DNA from: Actinoallomurus liliacearum
Lineage (GTDB): Bacteria; Actinomycetota; Actinomycetes; Streptosporangiales; Streptosporangiaceae
Assembly: GCF_039542035.1 (NCBI RefSeq)
Contig: NZ_BAABHJ010000008.1
Coordinates: 806,001 to 870,000, forward strand
Length of the DNA: 64,000 nucleotides
Reading direction: 5' to 3'
Shown: positions 8,417 to 16,336 of the stretch, in pieces
How the letters are laid out: each line of letters opens with the position of its first letter
Numbering within the stretch: position 1 is the stretch's first letter
The notes under the pieces: generated by a model
Seen by the model: the letters and a program-made list of their open reading frames with translations, nothing else
What the model was told of the DNA's origin: nothing
Database searches by the model: none
Position numbers and translations under genes: made by a program

Positions 8417-8899
8417 CTAGTTGGCCAGGACCTCGTCGAGGAGGGCCTCCGCCTTGTCCTCGTTGGTCTTCTCGGCCAGCGCCAGCTCGCTGACCAGTAT
8501 CTGCCGCGCCTTGGCCAGCATCCGCTTCTCGCCTGCCGACAGGCCGCGCTCCTTGTCACGCCGCCACAGGTCTCGGACGACCTCGGCGACCTTGTTGACG
8601 TCGCCGGATGCGAGCTTCTCGAGGTTCGCCTTGTAACGCCTCGACCAGTTCGTGGGCTCTTCGGTGTAGGGTGCGCGGAGCACCTCGAACACCTTCTCAA
8701 GCCCCTCCTGGCCCACGACGTCACGAACACCGACCAGCTCGGCGTTCTCCGCCGGAACGCGAACGGTGAGATCGCCCTTATCGACCTTCAGGACCAGGTA
8801 GGTCTTGTCCTGACCTTTGATGGCACGAGTCTCGATGGCTTCGATCCGAGCAGCCCCATGGTGGGGGTAGACGACAGTGTCGCCGACCTTGAAAGTCAT
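8417..8899 (-). CDS. carD: CarD-family transcriptional regulator (RNAP-binding)
   Basis: CarD binds the RNA polymerase beta subunit and the upstream edge of the promoter bubble and stabilises open complexes; it is essential in mycobacteria. The 160-residue protein has the N-terminal RID/Tudor-like domain (FKVGDTVVYPHHGAARIEAI) and the helical DNA-binding C-domain with the conserved Trp segment (EEPTNWSRRYKANLEKL). The ATG at 8899 has GGAAGGGG about 11 bases upstream. It is the first gene of the carD-ispF pair, with a candidate promoter at 8928-8956. Confidence 0.95.
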   Translation of the reverse strand: MTFKVGDTVVYPHHGAARIEAIETRAIKGQDKTYLVLKVDKGDLTVRVPAENAELVGVRDVVGQEGLEKVFEVLRAPYTEEPTNWSRRYKANLEKLASGDVNKVAEVVRDLWRRDKERGLSAGEKRMLAKARQILVSELALAEKTNEDKAEALLDEVLAN

Positions 8900-8927
8900 G
8901 TGACAAGTACCCCTTCCGCTATGGATA

Positions 8928-8956
8928 AGGGTAGCACGCTGCAGGGACCTGCTGAA
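8928..8956 (-). promoter_or_regulatory. Candidate carD promoter
   Basis: On the minus strand TTCAGC (8956-8951) and TACCCT (8933-8928) are separated by 17 bases and lie about 30 bases upstream of the carD ATG. The -10 fits TAnnnT; the -35 is weak. Confidence 0.35.
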
Positions 8957-9001
8957 CCGACCATCCGGACATATACGCAGGTCAGCGCGGTAATTAGGGT
9001 A

Positions 9002-9029
9002 TTGACAAAGCACGAATTCGGTGTAACAC
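9002..9029 (+). promoter_or_regulatory. Candidate promoter for the gene at 9094
   Basis: TTGACA (9002-9007) is a perfect -35 hexamer. TAACAC (9024-9029) follows after 16 bases as a weak -10. The region is AT-richer than its surroundings. Confidence 0.4.
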
Positions 9030-9093
9030 CCGGCCATGACGATTGGATTGGGCCACACCGCTCACACGGCGACGGAAGCGGCTCATACTGGAG

Positions 9094-9915
9094 ATGGACG
9101 AGCCGACACGGGCCCGTGATCTCTCTGTGGACGAGGCACGGGACCGGGTGGGGCCGGCAGCGGTCCGAGAAGGTAGGTGTGGCGTGGGGCTTCACGGCGA
9201 CCCTGACGACTACGGGCTTCCCAAGGTCGACATCGTCGTCCCGGACGACGCGCGGGAGCTCGACCGCGACGTGCTCGCGTACCGCCGTGAGCTGCGTCAG
9301 AAACGCCGCCGCGAGCGGTGGCAGCGGATCGCCCGCCCGTTCACGCGCTACGGTCTCGCCGCCCCCTTCATCGCCAGCGCCGTCCTCGTCGCCCTCATCA
9401 GCGGCGTGCTGATGACGGTCGTGTCGCCGCGCCCCACCACGCACACGGTCCAGGTGCCGCCCACGGGGATCGTCCACCACCAGCCGGGCGACATCGGGGG
9501 CGGGCTGCCCGCCGGCAACCTCTTCGTGAACGGCCGGCGGATGCCGGCCGCCACGCTCATCAACATCGCCGGGGTCGTGCTGATCGTGCCGCGCGGCTGC
9601 AACTGCGACGCCGCCGTCACGCACATCGCCCAGCAGGCCGTGGGGCAGCGGCTCCAGACCTGGCTGATCGCGGACGGGCGCGCGGGCAAGGACGCCGACG
9701 ACGTACGACGGCTCGCCGACACGGTGCCGCGCGGCGACGCCATCCCCGCCGAGGACCCCGACCGCGTGCTCTCCACCGCCTACCACGCGGCGCCGGTGGG
9801 GCTGACGGCGGTGCTCGTGGGGCCCGATAGGATCATCCGCGACGTCGTCCGCGGCGTCCAGCCGGACCGGAACCTCACTGTTCGGGACCTGCAGGCCCTG
9901 CACACCCCGAGCTGA
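9094..9915 (+). CDS. Single-pass membrane protein with extracytoplasmic thioredoxin-like domain (putative)
   Basis: From the Met at 9094 the protein has 273 residues: a charged cytoplasmic part, Arg-rich helix RELRQKRRRERWQRI, one membrane helix (about residues 92-113) and an outside domain. The domain contains a strand, VVLIVPRGCNCDAAV, with a Cys-x-Cys pair, a second strand LQTWLIAD and a late hairpin GLTAVLVGPDRIIRDVVRGV. This order fits a thioredoxin-like fold, but with CxC rather than CxxC, so a redox role is only inferred. The start is uncertain: GGAG directly abuts the ATG at 9094 and the frame is open from 9043. It is divergent from carD. Confidence 0.6.
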   Translation: MDEPTRARDLSVDEARDRVGPAAVREGRCGVGLHGDPDDYGLPKVDIVVPDDARELDRDVLAYRRELRQKRRRERWQRIARPFTRYGLAAPFIASAVLVALISGVLMTVVSPRPTTHTVQVPPTGIVHHQPGDIGGGLPAGNLFVNGRRMPAATLINIAGVVLIVPRGCNCDAAVTHIAQQAVGQRLQTWLIADGRAGKDADDVRRLADTVPRGDAIPAEDPDRVLSTAYHAAPVGLTAVLVGPDRIIRDVVRGVQPDRNLTVRDLQALHTPS

Positions 9916-10109
9916 GCGCTCCGCCCCGGCACGGACGTCCACCCGGCCCGCCGGCCCCGTCCGCGTCCACCCGAGCGGCCCGGCGTCCGGGGTGAAACCA
10001 CTGAAGCCAGCCCCCCGTCAGGGCCGGTGAGGATACCGTCGCTACGCTCTAGTTCGGGCGTTCCGTACGCCTCGGAAGACCCAAGCCCTCCCAAGGAGAG
10101 AACGACGCC

Positions 10110-11018
10110 GTGAGCCGCAACCGTCGCCGGGCCGCCGCCATGGCCATCGCCGGTGCCTTCGCCGTCGCGCCGCTGGTGTCCGCCTGCGGTGCCGGCCAGC
10201 ATCCGCAGTCGGTGCTGCCGACCCGCCTGACCGAAGGCGTCAACGCCTCCGTGGGCCACATCGACGTGCGCAACGCCTTCGTGCTCGGCCCGGAGCCCGG
10301 CCAGCGCCTTCCCGTGGGCGCCAACGCGCCGTTCTACGCCTACATTGTCGACAAGGGCACGTCGGACCGGCTCGTCGGCGTCGAGGCGCCGGGCGTGGCG
10401 CAGTCGGTCCAGATCGCGGGCGGCGGCATCGCCCTGCCGCCGAACCAGCTCATCTCGACCAACTCGCAGGCCTCCGCGCAGCCGTCCGGGGTGCCGACCC
10501 CCGGCACCTCGCCGAGCGGCACGCCGGGTGCGGCCGCGACCCCGGGGGCGAGCGGCGCGCCGACCAAGGCCCCCGCGAAGAAGACCACGGCCGGCAAGCC
10601 GGCCAAGCCGGGGGGCACGGCCACCCCGCAGAACAGCCCGAGCGGCCCGGCCACGAGCGCCACGCCGGGCGCTTCGAGCCCGACCGGCACCACCGGCGGG
10701 GCGACCCCCCTGGTGATCCTCACGGGGCTCACGACGCAGCTGAACGGTGGGGAGAACATCCGGCTCACCCTGCACTTCGCACAGGCCGGCGCGCTCACCG
10801 TGAACGTCCCCGTCGTGCCGCGGGCGGACTACTACTCGACCTACCCGCCGGCGCCGAGCGGCAGCACGGCGACCACGCCGAGCCCGGGCGTCCCGGGCTC
10901 CGCCACGACTCCGGGCGCGACCCCGGCGCCGGGCGCGAGCGGCAGCCCGACCACGGGCGCGGCCACGCCCACCAAGCACGCGAAGGCGAAGAAGGCCTCG
11001 GCGAAGCCGACCGCCTGA
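10110..11018 (+). CDS. Secreted lipoprotein, LpqE/PCu(A)C-like with Thr/Pro/Gly-rich inserts
   Basis: The GTG at 10110 follows AAGGAGAG. The product has an Arg-rich lipoprotein signal peptide with lipobox VSAC (Cys26). Segments IDVRNAFVLGPEPGQRLPVG and NAPFYAYIVDKGTSDRLVGV resemble the first part of the copper-chaperone PCu(A)C/LpqE fold, and TTQLNGGENIRLTLHF with ALTVNVPVV resembles its last strands. About 100 residues of low-complexity Ala/Pro/Thr/Ser/Gly sequence interrupt the fold, and a second such tail ends in a Lys-rich stretch. The Met/His copper ligands are not obvious, so metal binding is uncertain. A strong terminator follows. Confidence 0.7.
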   Translation: MSRNRRRAAAMAIAGAFAVAPLVSACGAGQHPQSVLPTRLTEGVNASVGHIDVRNAFVLGPEPGQRLPVGANAPFYAYIVDKGTSDRLVGVEAPGVAQSVQIAGGGIALPPNQLISTNSQASAQPSGVPTPGTSPSGTPGAAATPGASGAPTKAPAKKTTAGKPAKPGGTATPQNSPSGPATSATPGASSPTGTTGGATPLVILTGLTTQLNGGENIRLTLHFAQAGALTVNVPVVPRADYYSTYPPAPSGSTATTPSPGVPGSATTPGATPAPGASGSPTTGAATPTKHAKAKKASAKPTA

Positions 11019-11039
11019 GCGCCGCGCAGCGCGCACGCG

Positions 11040-11077
11040 AAAGCCCGCCGGACTCCGCATCGGAACCGGCGGGCTTT
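11040..11077 (+). terminator. Terminator after the lipoprotein gene
   Basis: The arms AAAGCCCGCCGG (11040-11051) and CCGGCGGGCTTT (11066-11077) are perfectly complementary (12 bp) with a 14-base loop. They lie 21 bases after the stop codon. Confidence 0.75.
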
Positions 11078-11240
11078 CGTTCGGAGACGTACGCGTCGAG
11101 CTCGAGGTCACAGCCACGCCCCCCGAACTCCGCATCGGAACCGGCGGGCTTTCGTTCGGAGACGTACGCGTCGGGCGCGAGGTCGCAGCCGCGCCCGCCG
11201 GACTCCGCGTCGAGGTCGGCGGGCCTTCGCGTCCCGGACG
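11052..11240. repeat. 75-bp direct repeat, about 2.5 copies, derived from the terminator
   Basis: Units begin at 11052, 11127 and 11202 (exact 75-base period, each opening ACTCCGC). Units 1 and 2 share ACTCCGCATCGGAACCGGCG, the run GGGCTTTCGTTCGGAGACGT and TACGCGTCG. Unit 3 is partial and diverged. The second unit duplicates only the right arm of the terminator. This fills the 226-bp gap between the lipoprotein and regX3. Confidence 0.85.
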
Positions 11241-11244
11241 CTCG

Positions 11245-11931
11245 TTACTCGTCGGGCTCGAACTTGTAGCCGAGCCCGCGCACGGTGATGATGAAGCGCG
11301 GCGTCGAGGGAGCCGGCTCGATCTTGGCCCGGAGGCGCTTGATATGCACGTCCAGGGTCTTGGTGTCGCCGACGTAGTCGGCGCCCCACACGCGGTCGAT
11401 GAGCTGCATCCGGGTCAGCACCCGCCCGGCGTTGCGCAGCAGCACCTCCAGCAGCTCGAACTCCTTGAGCGGCAGCGGCACCTCGTTACCGGAGACGGTC
11501 ACGACGTGACGCTCGACGTCCATCCGCACCGGCCCGGCCTCCAGGGTCGCGGGCGCGAGCTCCTCACCGTCGCCGCGGCGCCGCAGCACCGCGCGGATGC
11601 GGGCGACGAGCTCCCGGGAGGAGAACGGCTTGGTGACGTAGTCGTCCGCGCCGAGCTCGAGCCCGACGACCTTGTCGACCTCGCTGTCCTTGGCCGTCAG
11701 CATGATCACCGGGACGTTCGACTTGGTGCGCAGTTCCCGGCACACCTCGGTGCCGGGCAGGCCGGGCAGCATGAGGTCGAGCAGGACGAGGTCGGCGCCG
11801 GAGCGGTCGAAGGACTCCAGGGCGTCCGGCCCGGTCGCCGCGACGGCGACCTCGAAACCCTCCTTGCGCAGCATGTACGACAGCGCGTCGCTGAACGACT
11901 CCTCGTCTTCCACGACGAGCACTCGGGTCAC
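11245..11931 (-). CDS. regX3: OmpR/PhoB-family response regulator RegX3 (PhoP)
   Basis: This 228-residue regulator has a receiver domain (VLVVEDEESF acidic pocket, phospho-acceptor in LVLLDLMLPGLPG near Asp52, conserved Lys in DDYVTKPFSSREL) and a winged-helix DNA-binding domain (LKEFELLEVLLRN, RVWGADYVGDTKTLDVHIKR). It pairs with the kinase SenX3, whose stop overlaps this GTG start by one base. In mycobacteria (SenX3-RegX3) and Streptomyces (PhoR-PhoP) this system activates the phosphate-starvation regulon. The divergent phoU and the PHO-type repeats at 13172-13215 support that role. Confidence 0.95.
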   Translation of the reverse strand: MTRVLVVEDEESFSDALSYMLRKEGFEVAVAATGPDALESFDRSGADLVLLDLMLPGLPGTEVCRELRTKSNVPVIMLTAKDSEVDKVVGLELGADDYVTKPFSSRELVARIRAVLRRRGDGEELAPATLEAGPVRMDVERHVVTVSGNEVPLPLKEFELLEVLLRNAGRVLTRMQLIDRVWGADYVGDTKTLDVHIKRLRAKIEPAPSTPRFIITVRGLGYKFEPDE

Positions 11932-13109
11932 TAGGGGGCCTCCCGTACGGTGTCTTGCTCAGGTGTTTCATCCGCGGGTGCGGAGGTGGAAAGCAGCGGA
12001 AGACGGATGGTGAAGGTCGAGCCGGATCCCTCCTTGCTCCAGACGTTCACATCGCCCCGGTGCCGGGTCGTGACGTGCTTGACGATCGCGAGCCCCAGGC
12101 CGGTGCCCCCGGTCTGCCGGGATCGCGCGGGGTCGACGCGGTAGAACCGCTCGAAGATGCGCTCGAGGTCGGCCTCGGGGATGCCGATGCCCTGGTCGGT
12201 CACGCTGATCTCGACGTGCTGCTCGTCGGCCAGCCGGGTGCAGACGACGACCCGCGTGCGTTCGGGGCTGTAGGCGATCGCGTTGTCGATCAGGTTGCGG
12301 ACCGCGGTGATCAGCAGCTCCTCGTCGCCGTGCACCCGCAGGTCGTCGCGGCCGCCGATGGCGAGTGTGATGTCCTTGGGCTCCGCCTTGAGGCGGCACC
12401 GGTCGACGGCGTCGTGGACGACGTCGTCGAGCGTGACCGTCCGGGGCCGCTCGACGGCCTCGCCGCCCTGCAGCCGGGTGAGCGTGATCAGGTCCTGGAT
12501 GACGTTGGTCAGGCGCGCGGACTCGTGCTGCATGCGCCCGGCGAAGCGGCGTACGGCCTCGGGGTCGTCGGCGGCCTCCTCGACCGTCTCCGACAGCAGG
12601 GACAGCGCGCCGACGGGCGTCTTGAGCTCGTGGCTGACGTTCGCCACGAAGTCGCGCCGGACCGCCTCGACGCGCCGGAACTCGGTCAGGTCCTCGGCGA
12701 GGACGAGCACGAGGCCGTGCGATCCCATGGGCGCGACCCGGACCGCGAACCAGCGACCCTCCCGGCGGCCGTGGACGACCTCGATCTCCTCTTCGCGGAT
12801 CTCACCGTCGCGGCGTACGAGCCGGGCCATGGCGATGAGCTCGTCGACGAGCAGGCGGTCCCCGCTGACCAGGCCGAAGGCCCGGGCGGCCGAGCTGGCG
12901 CGCAGCACGCGGTCATCGCCGTCGATGACCACCGCCGAGGACGGGAGGACGCTCAGCACGGACGCCACGCCGCTCGGCAGGCCGGACACCGGCGAGGGTG
13001 CGTCGGCGGGCCGCTGGGCGCGCTCGCTGACGCGCACGGCCAGCCCTGCCACCAGGCCGGTAAGGAGCCCGGCGGCACTCGCCAGTCCGGCGACAACCTC
13101 CACATTCAC
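11931..13109 (-). CDS. senX3: Phosphate-responsive sensor histidine kinase SenX3 (PhoR)
   Basis: This membrane kinase autophosphorylates and passes phosphate to RegX3. From the GTG at 13109 it has 392 residues: one N-terminal membrane helix (about residues 4-24), a PAS domain (about 40-150), HisKA with the phospho-His motif FVANVSHELKTPVGALSLL, and HATPase_c with N box NLIDNAIAYSPE, DQGIGIPEADL and GGTGLGLAIVKH. The frame stays open to 13220, but that would cross the regulatory repeats; GTG codons at 13109 and 13103 are both possible and neither has a clear Shine-Dalgarno site. It forms an operon with regX3 (1-base overlap). Confidence 0.94.
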   Translation of the reverse strand: MNVEVVAGLASAAGLLTGLVAGLAVRVSERAQRPADAPSPVSGLPSGVASVLSVLPSSAVVIDGDDRVLRASSAARAFGLVSGDRLLVDELIAMARLVRRDGEIREEEIEVVHGRREGRWFAVRVAPMGSHGLVLVLAEDLTEFRRVEAVRRDFVANVSHELKTPVGALSLLSETVEEAADDPEAVRRFAGRMQHESARLTNVIQDLITLTRLQGGEAVERPRTVTLDDVVHDAVDRCRLKAEPKDITLAIGGRDDLRVHGDEELLITAVRNLIDNAIAYSPERTRVVVCTRLADEQHVEISVTDQGIGIPEADLERIFERFYRVDPARSRQTGGTGLGLAIVKHVTTRHRGDVNVWSKEGSGSTFTIRLPLLSTSAPADETPEQDTVREAP

Positions 13110-13171
13110 ATCTTGGATGGTAGGCGGCGGTCTGCCTAGCTCCGCGCGCGGAGCAGGACGCACGCAAGGAC

Positions 13172-13215
13172 GTTCGTCAAAAGTTAACCTGCACCTACAC
13201 GACCGTTCATGCCAC
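13172..13215. promoter_or_regulatory. PHO box: four 11-bp direct-repeat units between senX3 and phoU
   Basis: Consecutive 11-mers read GTTCGTCAAAA, GTTAACCTGCA, CCTACACGACC and GTTCATGCCAC. Units 1, 2 and 4 match the GTTCACC-type core of Streptomyces PhoP boxes, which are 11-bp direct repeats. The site is centred in the divergent senX3/phoU intergenic region, so autoregulation by RegX3/PhoP is likely. Confidence 0.7.
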
Positions 13216-13262
13216 CCCACGATGCTGCCAACTGGATATCCACGCCTGAACTAAGGATCTTT

Positions 13263-13925
13263 ATGCGAGACGCCTACCACGAGGAGCTCGACGGGCTCTC
13301 CGACAAGCTCGTGGAGATGACGCGGCTGGTGCGGTCGGCGATGACCCGCGCCTCCACGGCCCTGCTCGACGCCGACCTGCGGCTCGCCGAAGAGGTCATC
13401 AGCTGCGACGAGCAGGTCAACAAGATCAACACGGAGATCGAGGAGACGGTCTTCGATCTGATGGCGCGGCAGCAGCCGGTCGCCCGCGACCTGCGGATGC
13501 TGATCGCCGCGCTGCGGATGAGCGGCGACATCGAGCGCATGGGCGACCTCGCCGTCCACCTCGCCAAGACGGCCCGGCGGCGCCACCCCGAGTCGGCGAT
13601 CCCGCCGGAGCTGCAGGCGACCGTCCTGGAGATGGGCCAGATCGCCGAGCGCATGATCGCCAAGGCGGGCAGCGTCATCGCCTCCCACGACGTCGAGATG
13701 GGCCTGGAGCTCGACGGCGACGACGACCAGATGGACCGGCTGCACCGGAAGCTGTTCGACGCGCTGCTGTCGCCGAAGTGGCGGCACGGTGTCGAGCCGG
13801 CCGTGGACATCTCCCTGGCCGGCCGCTACTTCGAGCGGTTCGCCGACCACGCCGTGCACGTCGCGGAGAACGTCGTCTACCTGGTCACCGGCGAGCACGC
13901 GGCGGACATCGACCTCGCCGAGTAG
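13263..13925 (+). CDS. phoU: Phosphate signalling protein PhoU
   Basis: PhoU links the Pst transporter to the phosphate sensor kinase and keeps the system off when phosphate is plentiful. The 220-residue protein has the two three-helix PhoU repeats, with the metal-binding segments DLRMLIAALRMSGDIERMGD (repeat 1) and AGRYFERFADHAVHVAENVV (repeat 2). The ATG at 13263 has AAGGA about 8 bases upstream and a product starting MRDAYHEELDGL, as in other PhoU proteins. It is divergent from senX3 across the PHO box and followed by a hairpin terminator. Confidence 0.95.
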   Translation: MRDAYHEELDGLSDKLVEMTRLVRSAMTRASTALLDADLRLAEEVISCDEQVNKINTEIEETVFDLMARQQPVARDLRMLIAALRMSGDIERMGDLAVHLAKTARRRHPESAIPPELQATVLEMGQIAERMIAKAGSVIASHDVEMGLELDGDDDQMDRLHRKLFDALLSPKWRHGVEPAVDISLAGRYFERFADHAVHVAENVVYLVTGEHAADIDLAE

Positions 13926-13951
13926 CCCCGGCCCCGGCCCCGGAACGAACG

Positions 13952-13980
13952 GATCCCGGCAGCGAACTGCTGCCGGGATC
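13952..13980 (+). terminator. Terminator after phoU
   Basis: GATCCCGGCAGC and GCTGCCGGGATC form a 12-bp stem with the 5-base loop GAACT. It lies between the convergent phoU and gpmA. Confidence 0.75.
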
Positions 13981-14001
13981 TTCGGCTGTCAGGGCGAAGT
14001 C

Positions 14002-14748
14002 TTACTTCTTGCCCTGGTTCGCGACAGCCGCGATGGACTCCTTGGCGGCCTCCGGGTCGAGGTACTCGCCGCCCTTCTTCAGCGGCTCGAAGTCCTCGTC
14101 GAGCTCGTAGAGCAGCGGGATGCCGGTGGGGATGTTGAGCCCGGCGATGTCCTCGTCGGAGATGCCGTCGAGGTGCTTGACCAGGGCGCGCAGCGAGTTG
14201 CCGTGCGCGGCGATCAGGACCGTGCGGCCGGCCGCGAGGTCCGGAACGACCGCGTCGTACCAGTACGGCAGCAGGCGGTCGACGACATCGGCCAGGCACT
14301 CGGTGCGCGGGATGAGCTCCGAGGGCAGGAGGGCGTACCGCGGGTCGTTGATCTGGGAGAGCGGGTCGTCGTCGGCGATCGGCGGCGGCGGCGTGTCGTA
14401 CGAGCGGCGCCAGGTCATGAACTGCTCGTCGCCGTACTCCTCCCGCGTCTGTGCCTTGTTCTTGCCCTGCAGGGCGCCGTAGTGCCGCTCGTTGAGCCGC
14501 CAGGAGCGGCGTACGGGGATCCAGAGCTGCTCGGCCGCGTCGAGCGCGATGTTGGCCGTGCGGATCGCCCGCTTGAGCACCGAGGTGTGCACGACGTCGA
14601 GCTTGAGGTCCGCGTCGAGCAGCAGGTCACCGCCGGTGACCGCTTCCTCTTCCCCCTTCTCGGAAAGATCGACGTCCACCCAGCCCGTGAACAGGCCCTC
14701 GGCGTTCCAGACGCTCTCGCCATGCCGGAGAAGTACCAATGTCGCCAT
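14002..14748 (-). CDS. gpmA: 2,3-bisphosphoglycerate-dependent phosphoglycerate mutase
   Basis: This glycolytic enzyme interconverts 3- and 2-phosphoglycerate through a phosphohistidine. The N-terminal VLLRHGESVWN carries the catalytic His9; FTGWVDVDLS, the RAIRTANIAL arginine, the RHYGALQGKNK segment and the second catalytic His (LIAAHGNSLRALVKHL) are all present. The length of 248 matches the dPGM family. It lies between phoU and mshA as in other actinomycetes. The start ATG at 14748 has only a weak GAGG-like site. Confidence 0.96.
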   Translation of the reverse strand: MATLVLLRHGESVWNAEGLFTGWVDVDLSEKGEEEAVTGGDLLLDADLKLDVVHTSVLKRAIRTANIALDAAEQLWIPVRRSWRLNERHYGALQGKNKAQTREEYGDEQFMTWRRSYDTPPPPIADDDPLSQINDPRYALLPSELIPRTECLADVVDRLLPYWYDAVVPDLAAGRTVLIAAHGNSLRALVKHLDGISDEDIAGLNIPTGIPLLYELDEDFEPLKKGGEYLDPEAAKESIAAVANQGKK

Positions 14749-14778
14749 GACAAGCGAGCCTAGTGCCTCGGCTCGACC

Positions 14779-15591
14779 TCACGGTTTGCGGGCGACGCCT
14801 GCCAGGAAGTAGCCCTGCGGATACCGTTCGTTGACCCGCTTGGCCTCGACCGTGTCGGGGCGCCACGCCGAGACGTTGGCGAGCCCCGGTTCGACCAGTT
14901 CCAGGTCGCCGAAGAAGCCGCGGATCCGCTCGGTGCTGCGGGTGATGATCGGCGTGGAGGAGCGCCGGTAGATCTCGGTGACGGGCGCGACGGCCTCCGG
15001 GAGCGCGTCCCCGCAGACGTGGCTCAGCACGAGGTGGCCGCCCGGCGGGAGGGCGTCGCGGAACCTCGCCACGATCTTCTCGGGGTCGTCGGCGTCCTGG
15101 AGGAAGTGGACGATCGCCACGAGGAGGATCGCGAAGGGCCGGTCGAAGTCGATGCGCTCGCGGACCTCGGGATTCTCGAGGATCTCCTCGGGGCGGCGCA
15201 GGTCGGCCTGGACGATGTGGACGTTCTTGGATCCGGCGAGGATCGCGCGGCCGTGTGCGAGCACGACCGGGTCGTTGTCGACGTAGACGACGGGGGCGTC
15301 GGGAACGACCGCGTGCGCGACCTGGTGCACGTTGTTCTGGGTGGGCAGCCCGGTACCGACGTCGAGGAACTGCCGGATGCCCGCCTCGGCGAGGTAACGC
15401 ACGGCCCGGCCGAGGAAGGCGCGGTTCTGCTGGGCGGCGATCCGGATCTGCGGGGCGATCTGCAGGACCATCTCGGCGGCGGCGCGGTCGGGCGCCAGGT
15501 TGTCCTTGCCGCCGAGGAAGAAGTCGTACATCCGGGCCGCGTTCGGCGTGCTCAGATCGACGCTCTCAGGGGCCCTGTCGCGATCTGTCAC
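14779..15591 (-). CDS. S-adenosyl methyltransferase, Methyltransf_19 (DUF574) family
   Basis: This 270-residue protein belongs to a family very abundant in actinomycetes and of largely unknown substrate. The signature N-terminus TPNAARMYDFFLGGKDNLAP is complete, followed by the SAM-binding motif FLDVGTGLPTQNNVHQVA, an acidic strand VVYVDNDPVV, and ILLVAIVHFLQD. The GTG at 15591 follows GGAGGGG. It is a single gene between gpmA and the YbjN gene. A promoter probably lies in the AT-rich stretch 15620-15700, which includes the inverted repeat GTAG-TTTAG-CTAC. Confidence 0.9.
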   Translation of the reverse strand: MTDRDRAPESVDLSTPNAARMYDFFLGGKDNLAPDRAAAEMVLQIAPQIRIAAQQNRAFLGRAVRYLAEAGIRQFLDVGTGLPTQNNVHQVAHAVVPDAPVVYVDNDPVVLAHGRAILAGSKNVHIVQADLRRPEEILENPEVRERIDFDRPFAILLVAIVHFLQDADDPEKIVARFRDALPPGGHLVLSHVCGDALPEAVAPVTEIYRRSSTPIITRSTERIRGFFGDLELVEPGLANVSAWRPDTVEAKRVNERYPQGYFLAGVARKP

Positions 15592-15713
15592 TCCATACCC
15601 CTCCGGTCTGGTCTGCTGTGACCAGAGGTAGTTTAGCTACTTAAAGCCACCAATGATGCGCAAAACGCACAACTGGTGGGACCGGTTACCGGCCTGGAGG
15701 CCTGACCGATTCG

Positions 15714-16250
15714 TCACGAAGGGCCGAGCTTGGGGCCGGAGGCGGCCTGGTCCGCCGCGCCGTCCTCGGCGACTTCGGGCAGGATGCGGGCGAACGGCCG
15801 GAGGTTCGCGACGCTCTCCCCGCGGCTCACCCGCCACTCCCACTCGCGCCTGATCGACTCGGCGAACCCGAGTTCCAACGCGCGGTCGAAATTGTCGTCA
15901 GAGTAAGTGAGAACGCAGCCGAGAATGCGGTCGATCTCGTCCGGCGTCACCGCCGAGAGCGGCAGCCGCCCGACGATGTACACGTCGCCGACCGGGTCCA
16001 GGCTGAAGGCGACGCCGTACATCCCACCGTTCTTGCGCAGCAGCCAGCGGTAGAACTCCTCGTGGTTCTCGTCCGGCTGCCGGCAGAAGAACGCCTCGAC
16101 GTGCAGACTGTGGTCGCCCGCGATCAGCCAGGTCATGGTGGCGAGCTTGTGGCGTCCGGGCAGCTTCACGAGGTACGCGCCGGGGCGCGGCCGCTCGTAC
16201 TCCAGCCCCTGCTCGTCCAGGATCGACTGCAGAGCCTTGTCAGCGGTCAT
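15714..16250 (-). CDS. YbjN domain-containing protein
   Basis: From the ATG at 16250, which has AGGAGGGCGC directly upstream, the product has 178 residues. It shows the YbjN pattern (TMTWLIAGDHSLHVEAFFCR, WLLRKNGGMYGVAFSLDPVGDVYIVGRLPL, split here into its two strands) of a T3SS-chaperone-like fold. The C-terminal tail after residue 150 is low complexity. It sits directly downstream of mshA, an arrangement common in actinobacteria, but its function is unknown. Confidence 0.85.
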   Translation of the reverse strand: MTADKALQSILDEQGLEYERPRPGAYLVKLPGRHKLATMTWLIAGDHSLHVEAFFCRQPDENHEEFYRWLLRKNGGMYGVAFSLDPVGDVYIVGRLPLSAVTPDEIDRILGCVLTYSDDNFDRALELGFAESIRREWEWRVSRGESVANLRPFARILPEVAEDGAADQAASGPKLGPS

Positions 16251-16336
16251 GCGCCCTCCTTCGTCGGAGGAGAGACCAGAGGTGCTGCGCCCATGATTCG
16301 CTCGCTTCGCTCGCTCATGCGGCCTCCTCTCGTTGG

